DNA from: Campylorhamphus procurvoides
Taxonomy: Eukaryota > Chordata > Aves > Passeriformes > Dendrocolaptidae
Direction of reading: 5' to 3'
DNA length: 64,000 nt
NCBI GenBank assembly: GCA_013396655.1
Contig: WBMV01000453.1
Location: 124,001 to 188,000 of the forward strand
In this document: positions 23,329 to 34,600 of the stretch, in pieces
Position numbering within the stretch: the first letter of the stretch is position 1
Layout: each line of letters opens with the position of its first letter
The notes under the pieces: model-generated
The model's input: only the letters and a program-made list of their open reading frames with translations
Database searches by the model: none
What the model was told of the DNA's origin: nothing
Translations under genes and position numbers: made by a program

Positions 23329-23835
23329 TGTAGGGGAACCCCACCTGGAGGATTGCCGAAACAACCAAGATGAACATTTCCAGGAGTGGATGGATTTGAC
23401 AGTCAATGCCAGAGATTGACAATGACCCCAAGTTGTAGAAGTTGATGTTTTTAAAACGTTTTTTTAGCATAGATAGTGATTATATGTATTAGATAGACAG
23501 TTATTTCATCTGTATTTGTACATTTGTCCCCATTGGCTGTGGCTGCCCCGGTTACCGATCCCCCATTGGTTATCTGATCCCTATTTTTCCATTGGCTAGC
23601 CGGTGGTGCAACGCAGCATCATCATATAAGGCTAGTCACCCCCACTTTTACCCATAATTGTATTGTTCCCTCCTCTCCTTCCCCATACTTGTCATGTTCC
23701 ACCCTAACTCCTCCCAGTTTCCAAGCCTCTCCACCAAACCCTATATAAGTCTCATGCGCCCTAATAAAGTGTTCCAGCCTTCTTCAGCCCTCAGCGGCCG
23801 TGGACTGCTTCATTTTCCTCCCGGCGAACGAGTCA
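23329..23835 (+). mobile_element. Old solo LTR, same lineage as the 7797 provirus
   Basis: Begins TGTAGGGG and ends GAGTCA, flanked by 6-bp GTATTG repeats. Shares the layout of the young LTR: an 'acaaccaagatgaaca' block near the 5' end, three ATTGG boxes (23532, 23565, 23591), TATATAAG at 23742-23749, and AATAAA at 23763-23768. It is 507 bp against 432 bp, and clearly more diverged. No internal retroviral sequence adjoins it, so the provirus was reduced to a solo LTR by recombination between its LTRs. It sits inside a CR1, giving a relative age: CR1 first, LTR second. Confidence 0.9.
23742..23768 (+). promoter_or_regulatory. LTR TATA box and polyadenylation signal
   Basis: TATATAAG at 23742-23749 and AATAAA at 23763-23768, separated by 13 bases, nearly the spacing seen in the young LTR. 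It could still act as a cryptic promoter or terminator, but nothing in the sequence shows that it does. Confidence 0.65.
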
Positions 23836-23841
23836 GTATTG
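23836..23841. repeat. Right target-site duplication GTATTG
   Basis: Second copy of the 6-bp duplication made when the solo LTR's parent provirus integrated into CR1. Confidence 0.9.
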
Positions 23842-24403
23842 GACCTAGCATTTTTTAACATTTTTGTTGGTGACGTGGACAGTGGGACTGAGTGCGCCTT
23901 CAGGAAGTTTGATGATGACACCAAGCTGTGTGAAAAGGTTGACACGCTGAAGAAAAGGGATCACAGGGCCAGAGCACCTGTCCTCTCAAGACAGGCTGAG
24001 AGATTTAGGGAGGTTCAACCTGGACAAGAGAATGTTCCAGGAAGACTTTATAGCAGCCTTCCAGTACCTCGGGGAGGGGAGGTGGGTCTTCAAAGAGTTT
24101 GGAGAAGGAGTTTTCATAAGGGCATGTGTAGGTGACAGGATAAGGGGAAATGGCCTTTACCTGGAGGAGGGTGCATTTAGATTAGATATTAGAAATAAAT
24201 TCTTTTTTCTGAGGGTGGTAAGACACTGGAAGAGGTTGCCCAGAGAGGCTGTGGATTCCCCATCCCTTAGGTGTTCAAGGCCAGGCTGAATGCGGCTCTT
24301 AGTAACCGATATAGGAGAAAATTCTCTGCTCATGGCAGGCGTGTTGGAGCTACATGATCTGTAAGGTCCTTTCTAATCCCAACCATTCTATGACTCTGTG
24401 ATT

Positions 24404-27400
24404 AGTTCCCGGTATGCAATGTTTATAAGGAATTACAAATTTTCATAGAAGATATGAAGGACAGGTAAAGTAAGTTTTCAGGAACTAATTATAGGTTACT
24501 GGTTTTCTTTATTTACAACTGGAGGCATCCAGTCTACCAAAGCGCATATTAACAATACAAAAATCTTTTTCTTCTTTCATGTGAACAACTATTTGGAAGC
24601 TCTGGTAATAGAAAAGTTTTTGTCCACTGCTATCACCATATTATTCTTTATTTTTCTGCAGACAGTTAGCTCAAACAGTAGGAAAGGAAAGTGAACACCT
24701 CCTTGAACATTTCTTTTTTGTTTGTTTAAGCTATTGCACTTATGAGACTCTTAGGAATGACAGAGAGACGAACTGATTTTTTGTCTGGAAAAGTCAGTGC
24801 CTGCATGTGTTTAGGTAGCAACCACAGAACTACAAGAAAAGGACATATGAATTGGGGTTGCATATTAAGATATATCTTGGCATCATATGTGCTCTTATTT
24901 TTTTTTTTTAAGCTTTGGTCAGAGTTTGATGAATTTAGCTGTGTGTTTCTGGTGCAGCATAAACTTGAGCTACCTCTATATTTAGCTATACTGCACTCGA
25001 TGGAAATTTTCCATCCAGTTTATGCAATATTTCACAATAATTTCATGCTCTGGAAAGGAAACAGGAGAAAATCCTTCTCCTATTTTTGTATGGCTTTAAA
25101 ACTAGAATGCAGATTAATGCATTTGACTTCAGTTTGAAATAAAATCATCCTACAGAGATTTTACAAATGTTGTACTTGTCAATTTTTGTATTTTTAAGTA
25201 TTATGTATCTTGGTGATTCTGTAAGATGAAGAAAGGGAATTACTGAACTCCACCATGTGAAAAGGAGGAAGAAAGGCAAAAATGCAGAAGGAGAGAAGGA
25301 AAGGGAGGAAAAGGGAATGAGGGAAGGCAGGAAAGAAATTGGTCTGTTGTTGCATATACTGAATAACGTTTAGATTTTAAAAACATGAAGACTTTCCAGC
25401 TGAATCTCTTCCTCTAAGCAATCTGGCCTTCCTGGCTAAAAATAAAGATCCTGCTGCCATAATAACATATTGCTCTTGATTAAAAATACTCATTAAAGAG
25501 AATTAAAATTCTTACTAGTGGCTAAAATTATTGTCTAAAAATAAACCAGATGCTTGGACTAGTAGAAGAATTACACAGTCTAATAACAGTTTAGGATAAA
25601 GATTTATCCAGATAAACTATTTAGTTTTTTCAGTGTGTAAAGACTTCTAATGTGGTAAAACCAATGTCACACTTAATGTGAATTTAGACATGTGGAACAA
25701 CATTTTCTAACCTGTCTGTTTAAGAACTATGTCATAGCTGAACATTTTGGATCACCTTATTCCATTCTTTCTACCTTTTCTCTTATATTCATCATTTCAC
25801 TATTCATCATTGCAGGAGTTAGATTTGAAGAGTGGGGGGAAAGAGAAGAACAGAAGAAATACAACTGTCCTTTTGGGAACACTTCAACCCTTCTAGCAGA
25901 GATTTCATTGATTACACAGTTAACAGTAATCTATCCAGATTCCTTCTTTTAGAGAAAAATACAAGAGAAGATCCGACCCACAGAAGGACCACCTAGGGCT
26001 ATGCAGAGTTATTTTATCTTCCTGTGCTTCTGGAAATCTGCAAGACGTAAGGTAAAATCCCTTCTCTCTTCTGTGGATTGAGACAGGGTCTTTCGGCTCA
26101 TTTTCTGTGCCTAATCAGGAGGACCTTGGTTAAAAGTGCTCCTATCTTTTCCCATTCCTTCAATATTCACTGAAATAATGTCTTTCCTTCAATGATCAGT
26201 CAAAATTTTATCTCTCTTCCATGCTGTTTCTGCACAATGACATGCCATCACTTATCTTTGTCCGAAGCAGGGTAAATAGAAAATTAATTATCTGTAAACA
26301 TGTTATAAATGTGTGCTGTAAAGGGCATACATATGCAAACTGTCACTTAACTTAGTCTCCTATTGATTCTAAACATCAAAATTGGACTGATTTCTTCTGG
26401 ACAAGTCTATCTCCGGGCTGGTGTTAATATAGTTGCTGTAGGATGAATTGAAAAAAATCTATGATTAACAATATGAATATCTATGAAACTAGACAGAAAT
26501 GTCATATCTCTCTTACAGTAAACCAGTCCATAATAATATTTTACCAATAAATATAACAGTTTTACATCCATAATGTAATACTGGTTAAATTAATAAAGCA
26601 ATTATTTAACTAGCTAATTTTGTAATATTTATAATACATTTATAATTTAGAATTTTACAGGAAGCTGATTAAAGTATATTAATAAAAATTTTAATATTTA
26701 TTAGCAGAACCTTTATACTAATATAAAGTTTCCAGAGTAAAGATCTATAAAAAATCAATATACTTAAACTTTAATAAGTGCTAAGCATCATCTATGTGAA
26801 ATGGGTTGATTCTTTTTCTCATATGGCAAACAGAATAAAGTAATTAAAACTGAAAAGAAAAATGTGTTCACCAGACTAGAACAATATCAAAATATGCCTA
26901 TGCTTAGGAGGATGGGAGGAAATACAACACAGATCGCACGGGTTTAGCAAATAGAGGATCTCATTCAGTGCCTATTAAGTTAGCAGAAAAATAAATCACT
27001 TATCTGCACATGCTCCAAACTGCTTTAACAGAGAAATATAAACCCATCTTGAGTTCCCCTTGTACAGCAATCCACTTGGCATGGGGTTGTTCTCGTGATG
27101 TTAGACTGTCATGCCTGGCTGAGAGGTCCACCACTCCTCTATGGCTGTGTTACAGACCCTCAGAAGAGACACCAGAGAGACTCCTCTTCATGAGCCATAG
27201 TTTTATGTTCCTAATGATTCTGCAGGTACCTTCAGAAATAATTCCTTAATTAATGCAATTTAAAATATTGAAATGGTGAGGCAAAGTGCTGGAGGAGTAA
27301 AGGTAAAATACACAAAACTAGTACATTTTATAGAGCAAATATAAAATGCTTTTAACACCTCTAACTTATGGTCACTGTTACACCACATATAACTGCTAAA

Positions 27401-27810
27401 ATTATGATAAGTTCCACTTGCTAGAAAATGGCCTGCTATTATTGGAAATCTATTAAGCAGTAATATAACATATAAAATACCTATTTGTTACTCAAACAAA
27501 ATCTGCAGAGGAAAACAGTAGTTCAGCATACTGGTCCCCAGCTGCTACATAAAAGATTGGGATGGATCCAACAGAAAACAGAAAATGAATAAGATATTAT
27601 TCATTTTTCTACAGTAGCTACTCGTTAAATCCATTACTTTTATTACTTTCTTCCCAAGGGTCCATTTTGGAGCTTTAGCCCTTACGTAAATAAACCTGAG
27701 AAGAGTAGAGAGTGATATCATGTTGAATAGTACCAACGAGAGAAAATAAAAATGTATCTCCTGAGTAGTGCATACTCAGAAAGTCCAAAAGATCTGGTAT
27801 TCTGGGGAAG
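24404..27810. other. AT-rich unique DNA, no gene seen
   Basis: About 3.4 kb. It contains the longest open frame outside recognised or suspected repeats (24742-25137, plus, 131 codons), which crosses a T10 run and matches no family I know. A purine-rich stretch (GGAAGAAAGG-like) lies at about 25240-25340. A very AT-rich block with dense ATTTA and TTAAT lies at about 26520-26720. Confidence 0.5.
25240..25340. repeat. Purine-rich (GA) low-complexity tract
   Basis: Long run of G and A on the plus strand with phrases such as GGAAAGGGAGGAAAAGGG. Simple sequence without a fixed repeat unit, of a kind able to form triplex-type structures. Confidence 0.7.
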
Positions 27811-28352
27811 AATAACCCTATGCTCCAGACCCTTCACTATCTCTGTTGCCCTTTTCTGGACACGCTAATGAACCTCAATGTCTTTCTTGTAGTGAGGGGC
27901 CCAAAACCAAACACAGGATTTGAAATGTGGCCTCACCAGTGTTGACTCAAGGGGACAATCACTGCCCTAGTCCTGCTGACCACACTATTCCTGATACAGT
28001 CCAGAATGTTGTTGTCCACCTGGACACACTGCTGGCTCATGGTCAGTGCTTGTTGACCAGTGCTCCCAGGTCCTTTTTCCCCAGGCACCCTTCTAGCTAT
28101 TCTGCCCAAAGCCTGTAGCACTTTATGAGGTTGTTGTAACCCAAGTGAAGGACTGGGCACTTCTCCATGTTGAATCATGTCACTAGCCTTGGCCAATGAA
28201 TTCAGTTGTCCAGATCAATTTGCAGGAGACACCAACTTGGTGTCTCCTGCAAATTGACTGAAGGTGCACTTGATCTTTTCATCAAGGTTGTTGATAAAGA
28301 TATTAAACAAGACTAGCCCAAAAACCAAAGCCCTGGGGAACACCACTGGTGA
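27811..28352 (-). mobile_element. CR1 LINE fragment (3' side of split copy)
   Basis: Reverse complement of CR1 ORF2, with phrases such as CAGACCCTTCACTATC, 'ctggacacgct', 'cctcaatgtctttcttgtagtgaggg' and 'aactggtgtctcctgcaaattgac'-like sequence from the RT block. On the minus strand the catalytic motif reads FAGD in place of FADD, so an essential aspartate is gone. The 3' tail is missing at the left end. It carries a perfect palindrome at 28216-28256 and is interrupted at 28353. Confidence 0.88.
28216..28256. repeat. Perfect 41-bp palindrome in CR1
   Basis: Two 20-base arms (left arm CAATTTGCAGGAGACACCAA) separated by a single C. The right arm is ordinary CR1 sequence. The left arm replaces what should be a different CR1 stretch, so it is a fold-back copy of the right arm. 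Such a structure can arise by template switching during DNA or reverse-transcript synthesis, or as an assembly artefact. An N lies 97 bases away. Confidence 0.9.
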
Positions 28353-28602
28353 NATCACATTTTCCCTTTTGGGGAAGTAGCCAAGAGGACCTTTTAGACT
28401 GTTTTGCCTTGTCATTTGGGGGTGGAGGGGTTTGTTGCAGACTGTTATTGTATATATACATATGTGTTGTGGTTAAGAACTGTTATCTTCTCCTTTACAT
28501 ATATTTTTCCTAATTAAAGTTCTGTTCTCTAAATTTAAAAGAGAGGGATTATTTTTTTTGGCCAACATAGATATCTTAGTTCTCCTTTGAACTGAGACAT
28601 CA
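28353..28602. mobile_element. Insertion in CR1, probable LTR
   Basis: About 250 bases that do not belong to CR1 lie between two CR1 parts that would otherwise be continuous ('aacaccactggtga' on the left, 'accaccagctggattcagc' on the right). It starts near TGANATCACA and ends near GAGACA, so TG...CA ends are possible. It has a G-rich run, a TATATATACATATG block and AATTAAA at 28512-28518, a plausible weak polyadenylation signal for a forward LTR. No matching target duplication could be defined, partly because of the N at 28353. Family unknown. Confidence 0.5.
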
Positions 28603-28697
28603 ACCACCAGCTGGATTCAGCTCCCTTCACCACCACTCTCTGGGTCCAGCTGACCAGCCAGTTTTTAGCCTAATGAACAGTGCAGTCTTCCAAGGCA
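28603..28697 (-). mobile_element. CR1 LINE fragment (5' side of split copy)
   Basis: Continues the CR1 minus-strand copy: 'ccagctggattcagctcccttcaccaccactctctggg' style sequence, upstream of the RT catalytic block in element orientation. It fades near 28697. Together with 27811-28352 it is one 5'-truncated CR1. Confidence 0.8.
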
Positions 28698-31600
28698 GTA
28701 GTGTGAAGCAGTTAGATGTGTTTGTAACATAGACTGTATCTACACTAACTTAGACTTATGCTATCACAGAAATACAGCCTCAGTCACATCTTTCCTTTTT
28801 ATAATCCATAAATAATTTTTTCTTGTGAAACATAAAACATCATGAACACCTAGTATACCTACAAGGCAGCATACAGTTGCATGTTATTCTCCATGGATCA
28901 AGCATGTTGCTATGTTCATTTCAGATTTCCTTTAAACTTGAAAATGTTGTCATTCTTCTTCATCTACAGGTCATAAGGAAAGGTACAATGGGAGCAAGTA
29001 CAGCTAGTGCCACAGCCATGTTTGGTATTTTCTGTCCATGTTCCCTCATTGAAAAAAAAAGATCCAAGAAAAGAAAGATGCTGACAAATTAGAGTGGATC
29101 CTTGGCCACAAATAGGGTTAAGGTAGGAGAAGTTGCCCCATAAGGAGAGGATGGGGGAACAAGCCTTCTTCAACTTGGACTAAAGAGGTGCTCACAGCCA
29201 CCTTCCCATACTATGAGAAGAGAGCAGCAAGATTTTTGCTATACTGCATAAGGGTAGAGCGAATAGTGGTCATCAATTGAATCAATAGAGCTTCTGACTG
29301 CGTTTAGCTGGTGGTGACAGGGTGAAATGAAGATAACAAAACTAATTTTTTGTCTTAGTTTCTTCTGGTTTGTAACTTGTTGGTCTTTGTGTATGCAAAG
29401 AACATCTTTTTGTGCTACTGAAAATGCAATAATTAATTGAAGCAATATACATATCATCTTTTGCAATAGTAGGTCTCTAAAAGCAGCATAGACTTCTGAC
29501 TAAAATGAGAAACAACCTGTAACGTTTTCTTCCCCTCTTTATTCACACACACACAAATAATTACTGTAGGGACCTCATGCATTAAAATCTGAAATAATTT
29601 ATAAAAAGCATATTTTCACCTAATAATAATTTAAGCATATTCTTCTTACCCTAGCACAGAAAAAAAATCAGGAAAAATACTCATTTGATTTCAAATAATG
29701 CTTGTAAGTCTCAAAATGTAATGAATGAATATCAGCCTGCTATAAAATCTAAGGAAAGCTGTTGAGCAGAAATTAGGCTTTAAATAAAATTTAAAGGCCT
29801 AGAGAGAACACTCATCTTGAATAGAAAAGGTAGCTTTTGTTCTATAATTGGAACTTGTAATGTTTTCCCTGTTAGATCTTATTAACCTATATATGCAATA
29901 CACAACAATGAACGGTAAGTTTTAACCACTTTAGTCTTTGTAAAATCTTGCAATTACAATGTCCAAAACATGTGAAGCTATTTTATAATGTTAATTAAGG
30001 GTCATGGAGTATTGTTTCATGCATGGTGTTAGTAAGCTGGTGGACTGTAACATTTTGCTGGAGCTCAAGTTAGCACTCTATTAACTATTAACTAAGTGGC
30101 TTGCTTATCTTCTTTGTTTAGCAGGTCATTTGGCACCCAATAACTTTATGTTATGAAAGAAAATACATAAAACTAGGTTGACTTAGAATAAAGCAGGGTT
30201 GTTTTTCTTTTTTCAGAATGTCTTTCTTCCTCTCTTTCCTTCCATATCTGCTCATGAAGGAGGAAAAATACAGTGTATTAATGTAGACAAGAAAGTACTG
30301 GTAATAATGAACATTGATCAAATAGTTGTGATAGTTTCTGTTATTGCTATTTTAATAATTTACAGCAGTACCTCCACAAGGTTGTGTAGACCTCTAGAAA
30401 ATAAAATGCTATAAACCATTTAATATAGTTGTTAATATTTTTATTTTTGATCGCTTGTTTTTGGTTTTGGTTTTACAAAATCTTACAAGATAATAACTTG
30501 ATAAACTAGGCAGGACTGAGATCAGATATATCACTGTTTTTCATTCTGTGGCATCATTTTCACATAAGTAAAATCAGTATGAAATCACAGCACATGAGAT
30601 TGGTATTTGGCTAGGATAACAGCTAATGAAGTCCTGGATTTCCAGTTTCCTACTTTTCTCTGTGAAATTCACAAAATTCCTCTGAATATCAGATTTTGAG
30701 TCACTATTTAGCCGAAACAAGGGGTTGTAAGGTTCCCATCAGTAGGAAGTGTCAGACCTTTTCATAAATGTTCAGTAAAAATTTGAACTTGAAAAATAAG
30801 ACAAGTTTTAGATACACCCCTCGTATACAAAAACTTGAAACCGATATTCACTTAATTAATACTATTATTCTACAAAGGCCAACCAAAACTGCTCAACTGA
30901 CACTTCATCTAGGATGACAGAAGTGTCTTTGTCATTAGGTGGCTAACTTTTCACTTTTCTCCTAATATAGGTCCTGTCTAGCAAATGTGCAGGAAGATAT
31001 TTTCTTTATCCTTTTTCATACCAAACAGAAACTGAAAGGCAATTTTCTTCTGTTGAACGTGCCTGTTTCCCCTCTCTTCTTTCAAAAATCTACACAAAAA
31101 AAGAAAAATAAACTTATAATGCCTTCTCCCTTTATTTAAATTTAAATTTCCAAGTCAACCTAGTCTGTATTCATATCAATTGCATAATTTATATAAGTTA
31201 TAAGCAAAATTGTTTATATTAGAAAGACATTAAAATTAGACTAATGGAACTGTAAATATTTGGCCATCAACACCAAAGCCACAAAATGAAAATATTGCCA
31301 GAAATTATGTTCCTTCTTAAAACAATTAACAGGAGTGGATCATACTTAAATCATACTTAAATAACTGCAGATGCCTCATTACAATGCAGAAGGAGATGAT
31401 TTCCAAAATAAAAGAAAAGGAGACAAAGAGTTATGCTGGTATCTAGATAGATTAAAGCTCCAGCTGCATATTTTTATGTTCCTAGCATATAAAACATCAA
31501 AAATAAGAGTTTAAGCTTCCCCCTTGAACATTTTTTTTTAAAAATGAATCATCTATATTTTGTCAAACAAAACTCATTGAAAATAGAGAAATTAATTAAA

Positions 31601-34600
31601 AATATGACTGAAAATAAAAATGATCTTGAGTGCAGATCACTTAATAACTGAAATTTACATCTCCTGTTGCAAATCATATGCTCCACAGCAAAAATCTTTC
31701 TGAAGGTCTTATTGAAACACTATAATAATACAGTTAGAGAATACAAATCAAGATGCACATTTTGTAACCTACTCTCTCTTTACTTATGTTTCATGACTAT
31801 GACTGATTAGTATTACAACATATTTTAAATATTTGAAAGGCAAGGTGATTTTTCCTAGAATTGGGTAGAAAAGAAATCACATGACAGTTGTCATCTTGTA
31901 TATGACCAGTGTATTATAAAAGCTGTTACTTTTGTGTGTGGTCAAGCCATAACACACTGCAAAAACCTGACCAAAGGTATAAACCCCTTACCTTTAATAT
32001 GCCTCACATTCCTTAGATCTAATTTTAGGTTATTTATGTGCTATTTTAGATCAGAAGTCTCTATGACTTTAAGTAGTTCTATTAACAAGTCACCTATCAC
32101 TTTCCCATGTAGAGGAAATCTAGGGAGACTGAGCTCCTAATTTGGCGATTTTTGTTTTCTTATGAGAACTCAGAATTTCTAATGCAAATGTTTTCCTGTT
32201 AACATTTATATAGGTAGGATACTGGGAGGTCTTGTAGTCCCCTGAACATCTTTAGGAATTTACATATTTAGATTTCACTTCTTTGTTTCAGTGCTATTCT
32301 GACCACAGAAAATATTTTTTCCTGTTGTACACTGTATTGACTGCGATTTATTTCTTTATTTGATCATATGTAATGGTCACAGCAATCTGCTGAAACATGT
32401 GGATGTACTTTTCTCTGTGTAGTTTCTGTCTGAACAATGAATGCTGGCATAAAGTTGGATTTCAGGACATCAGAAGAAGATCAGAATCACAGGCTGGAGA
32501 CATACATAGTACAATGCCCCCAGTACCCTTCAGTTAGGTTGTAAAAAATATGAGTGTATAGTCTCCTAAATTAATAGGTGAATTATTGTATTTCTAAAAA
32601 TTAAAAGAAAAAAATTATATTAACAAACAGTACAAAATTTAAAAAAAATAAAAAATGTATCTTGTTTGCTAGAAAGAGCTATTTTATGCTTTCTTTATTG
32701 TTGCAACCCATAGAAGAATATTTATATTCTTCAGCACTTCATAAATGTCATTATGTAATGAACAGTTATTCTGCAGACTTTAAGATTGCTAAAGAATGTG
32801 ACTCCAGAGACACTTTTCTGTTATACTGAGTCACTTGTAATAAGCCGTCAAAAGTTTTTCAGGATTTTTTGTTGGTTTTGGAATGAAGAAGTGATTTTTA
32901 GCAATTATTTTATCTACAAACTTCAGAATGGTCTTATTGTTTTCACTTCTAAACTTGACAACCTGACTTATGGCCTGGTTTCATTCCAGTTTATGGTCAG
33001 CTTTAGGAATTTAGCTGAAACTACCAGCAGATGATCTGGCTCCTAAAAACATTCTGAGGATGATGTAGCTACTGAAAACATTCTGTGAAGATACTCCAAA
33101 TCTCCCACAAGAGAGACTTAGACCTTTACTACTTTCAATTGTTTTAAGACACTTTTCTAGGATTATAAGGATTTCTAAATCTGTGTGTCATTTTAGAACC
33201 ACAAGTGAGGCAGTATGATTCCGGGCCATTGCTGTTTCTGCACTTAAGTATTGTCTCTATAAATAAAGTATGATAAATTTGCAGCTGGTGAAGGGAGTGT
33301 GAGGTGGGGAAAAGGAAGAAAAAGTTTATCATTACTTGTCCTAGACTTGAACACAATAAACAAATGGAGAAAAAAGAATGTCTGTAGATAATGGTATGAG
33401 AACAGAATCTTGTCAGAATAATTATCTGCTTGTACACTGCAATCAAAAATGTCCGGTGGTTGGAATGATACAAACAGAGGAGATAAAACCTTACCCCGTG
33501 TATCCAAAATAAATAGCAATCAATTTTTGTTTTCATAATGTAGTAATTTATTCTGGAAATACGAGCCTTCAGATTTGACTATCTTGCTTTTTCCTGCATA
33601 AAACTGAGCATCAGCCTAGTCCTGACCTTTTCCTAATAATTTCTGAATGTCTTGTTGTCATTCCTTTAATATTTTTTGAATCCAGACATGTATATGACGC
33701 TTTCCATGTTCATTGTTTTATGCCTTATTTATTTGAAATATCTATGCATGTTTATGCTTGCAATTTCAAAGTAGTACTTATTTGTCCCACACGTCTGTAG
33801 TAGTTTCACAACTGCACCAAAAAATAAATCAAATAGGTCAAAATCTCTTGTAGAAAAAGTCATCAGATAAGAGAAACTGATTTGATTAAAGAACTCTTTA
33901 TTACAAGCAATCCACTCAAGTACTTTTTACATATCTGAGACAATTATCTGTCCATAAACAGTATGATTGCTTGTTTGCTAAGTAATTCTGCTCTGAGGTT
34001 TTGTTCTATAAGCAAAGACATATTAAAAGGTGTTCAGATCTCTAAAGTAGTTTCAAGTACTTTTGGAGCTTTGTAAATCAAATGGATAAAATCAAAACAA
34101 TAAAGCAGAAAATTAATAAAAAGGTTTTAATGTTTGGCTTAGAACCAAAGTTGCCATTAAAGTTGTAAATATCACCATTAAATAGATAACAACATAAAAA
34201 TTATGTAAATCAATAGAAATGTCTCTATAAACCTATTTATGAAAATCTATTTTCAGCAACTTCAGCACTATGAACTCAGTTGTACTGGGCTTTCCTTTTT
34301 GAAAAATGTTGATCCAAACGAATTGAGGTTTTAAAGAAACAGGAATGCATAAATGCTTTCAGAGACTATTACTACTATTTGTGTTCAACAGACTCCATAC
34401 ATATTAGAAAATTGCTTCTATCTGTTATATCTGTTACTCATGGCAAATTATCTATCATTCATTGAATGAAAGCTTCTCCTTCTAACAACATAATTTTAAG
34501 GATATTAGTACAGTTTTTCAGAAATAAAATACATGTCATGTAATCAAACTTCATTTTCTTCACTTGAATAGCCCTCATGTTGTCAAGGAAGTATTAAAGC

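Larger units (their letters stand above)
23160..24403 (+). mobile_element. CR1 LINE copy split by a solo LTR
   Basis: CR1 ORF2 sequence in two parts. The left part (about 23160-23328) carries 'cttgtctctaaactgg', 'tggatggacc' and 'ggctggatgg'. The right part (23842-24403) resumes at the same point of the element ('acctagcattttttaac'), shows a degraded RT catalytic block (KFDDDTKL in one frame), and ends with the CR1 tail at about 24360-24403 (CCATTCTATGACTCTGTGAT). About 510 bases between them are a later LTR insertion with its target duplication. There is an internal deletion and several frame breaks after 23960, so no functional protein remains. Confidence 0.9.

Noticed and set aside
24742..25137. 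131-codon open frame (plus)
   Set aside because: It crosses a T10 run translated as a phenylalanine string, has no known motif and no supporting context. Most likely chance.
33144..33536. 130-codon frame (minus), with a 91-codon frame overlapping it in another phase
   Set aside because: No recognisable domain, two competing frames, AT-rich surroundings.
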